Assembly: GCA_002938315.1 (NCBI GenBank)
Contig: PTLL01000008.1
Coordinates: 1-54,534, forward strand
Length of the DNA stretch: 54,534 nucleotides
From: Alphaproteobacteria bacterium MarineAlpha3_Bin2
GTDB taxonomy: Bacteria > Pseudomonadota > Alphaproteobacteria > Rhodospirillales > Casp-alpha2
Direction: 5' to 3'
How positions within the stretch are numbered: position 1 is the stretch's first letter; the number at the start of each line of letters is the position of its first letter. The notes beneath the pieces were generated by a model, which worked only from the letters and a program-made list of their open reading frames with translations, was not told where the DNA came from and ran no database searches. Of this stretch, positions 54,388-54,534 are shown in pieces. The position numbers and the translations under genes were made by a program.

Positions 54388-54534
54388 GCAAAACATCCAT
54401 CAAATCGACCCATGCGCGCCGGGTCTGGGACTCCCGGGGGCGTCCGACCGTCGAGGTCGAAATCACGCTGCGGTACGGCGCCCAGGGCCGGGCCATCGCC
54501 CCGGCCGGCGCTTCCATGGGCACCGGCGAGGCGG
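54384..54534 (+). CDS. Enolase-like gene, N-terminal part (cut by window edge)
   Basis: Fifty codons from GTG 54384. [17 protein letters not shown] matches the enolase N-terminus (..EILDSRGNPTVEVEV). The flexible metal-binding loop reads [12 protein letters not shown], where housekeeping enolase has VPSGASTGxxEA; Ser44 of GAS, the Mg ligand, is kept. The variant loop and pairing with a kinase suggest a second, specialised enolase rather than the glycolytic one. The rest lies outside the window, so no symbol is given. Confidence 0.75.
   Translation, partial: MSKTSIKSTHARRVWDSRGRPTVEVEITLRYGAQGRAIAPAGASMGTGEA

Overview
This window is a stretch of chromosome from an alphaproteobacterium. A Rhodospirillales-like relative fits best, but I infer this from gene order and protein style rather than from a marker gene. 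Supporting signs are the fabD-fabG-acpP-fabF-mltG order with yicC nearby, rpsF-rpsR-DUF2232-rplI followed by dnaB-alr, radA-cvpA-purF, the alphaproteobacterial type of SerC with a serC-type leader, and GC-rich codon use. No rRNA, tRNA, CRISPR array or intact mobile element is visible.

Layout. 0-5 kb: the end of an ABC exporter, a dead remnant of a DUF429-like gene, inverted repeats, yicC, a short-chain dehydrogenase and a broken ATM1/HMT1-type ABC exporter. 5-9.4 kb (minus): the type II fatty-acid operon fabD-fabG-acpP-fabF-mltG, with an attenuator after acpP. 9.4-15.2 kb (plus): rpsF-rpsR-DUF2232-rplI, a terminator, dnaB and alr. 15.2-20.2 kb: an RND/MMPL exporter coupled to a nine-TPR, SPINDLY/OGT-like glycosyltransferase, placed between alr and radA. 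20.2-24.4 kb: radA-cvpA-purF-SDR, all overlapping. 24.5-35 kb: a phosphorus section with DUF47-PiT phosphate uptake, a PPOX flavoprotein, a 2-aminoethylphosphonate ABC transporter, PhnW, an aldehyde dehydrogenase and an iron alcohol dehydrogenase. 35-38.2 kb: a decayed zone with an alpha/beta-hydrolase relic, an intact HAD-GATase pair, a Sel1 pseudogene and a lipoprotein with a premature stop. 38.3-42.5 kb: a thioredoxin-fold protein, then a YfgM-like protein, bamB and der. 42.5-49.2 kb (minus): serC-serA, then a coxS-coxL-coxM-type molybdenum hydroxylase. 49.2-53.3 kb: a mandelate-racemase-like fragment, an SLC13 carrier with RCK domains, a methyltransferase, a monooxygenase-fold protein and two candidate C/U-rich small RNAs. 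53.3 kb to the end: an aminoglycoside-phosphotransferase-fold kinase coupled to an enolase-like gene cut by the window edge.

The housekeeping blocks (lipid synthesis, ribosome, replication, recombination, purine, serine, outer-membrane assembly) are intact. All visible frameshifts and internal stops fall in accessory genes, which argues for real gene decay more than poor sequence. The most interesting points are the aminoethylphosphonate cluster with no recognisable C-P-cleaving enzyme, the two C/U-rich small RNA candidates (one carrying CCUCCUCCC), the RND-glycosyltransferase pair and the kinase-enolase pair.
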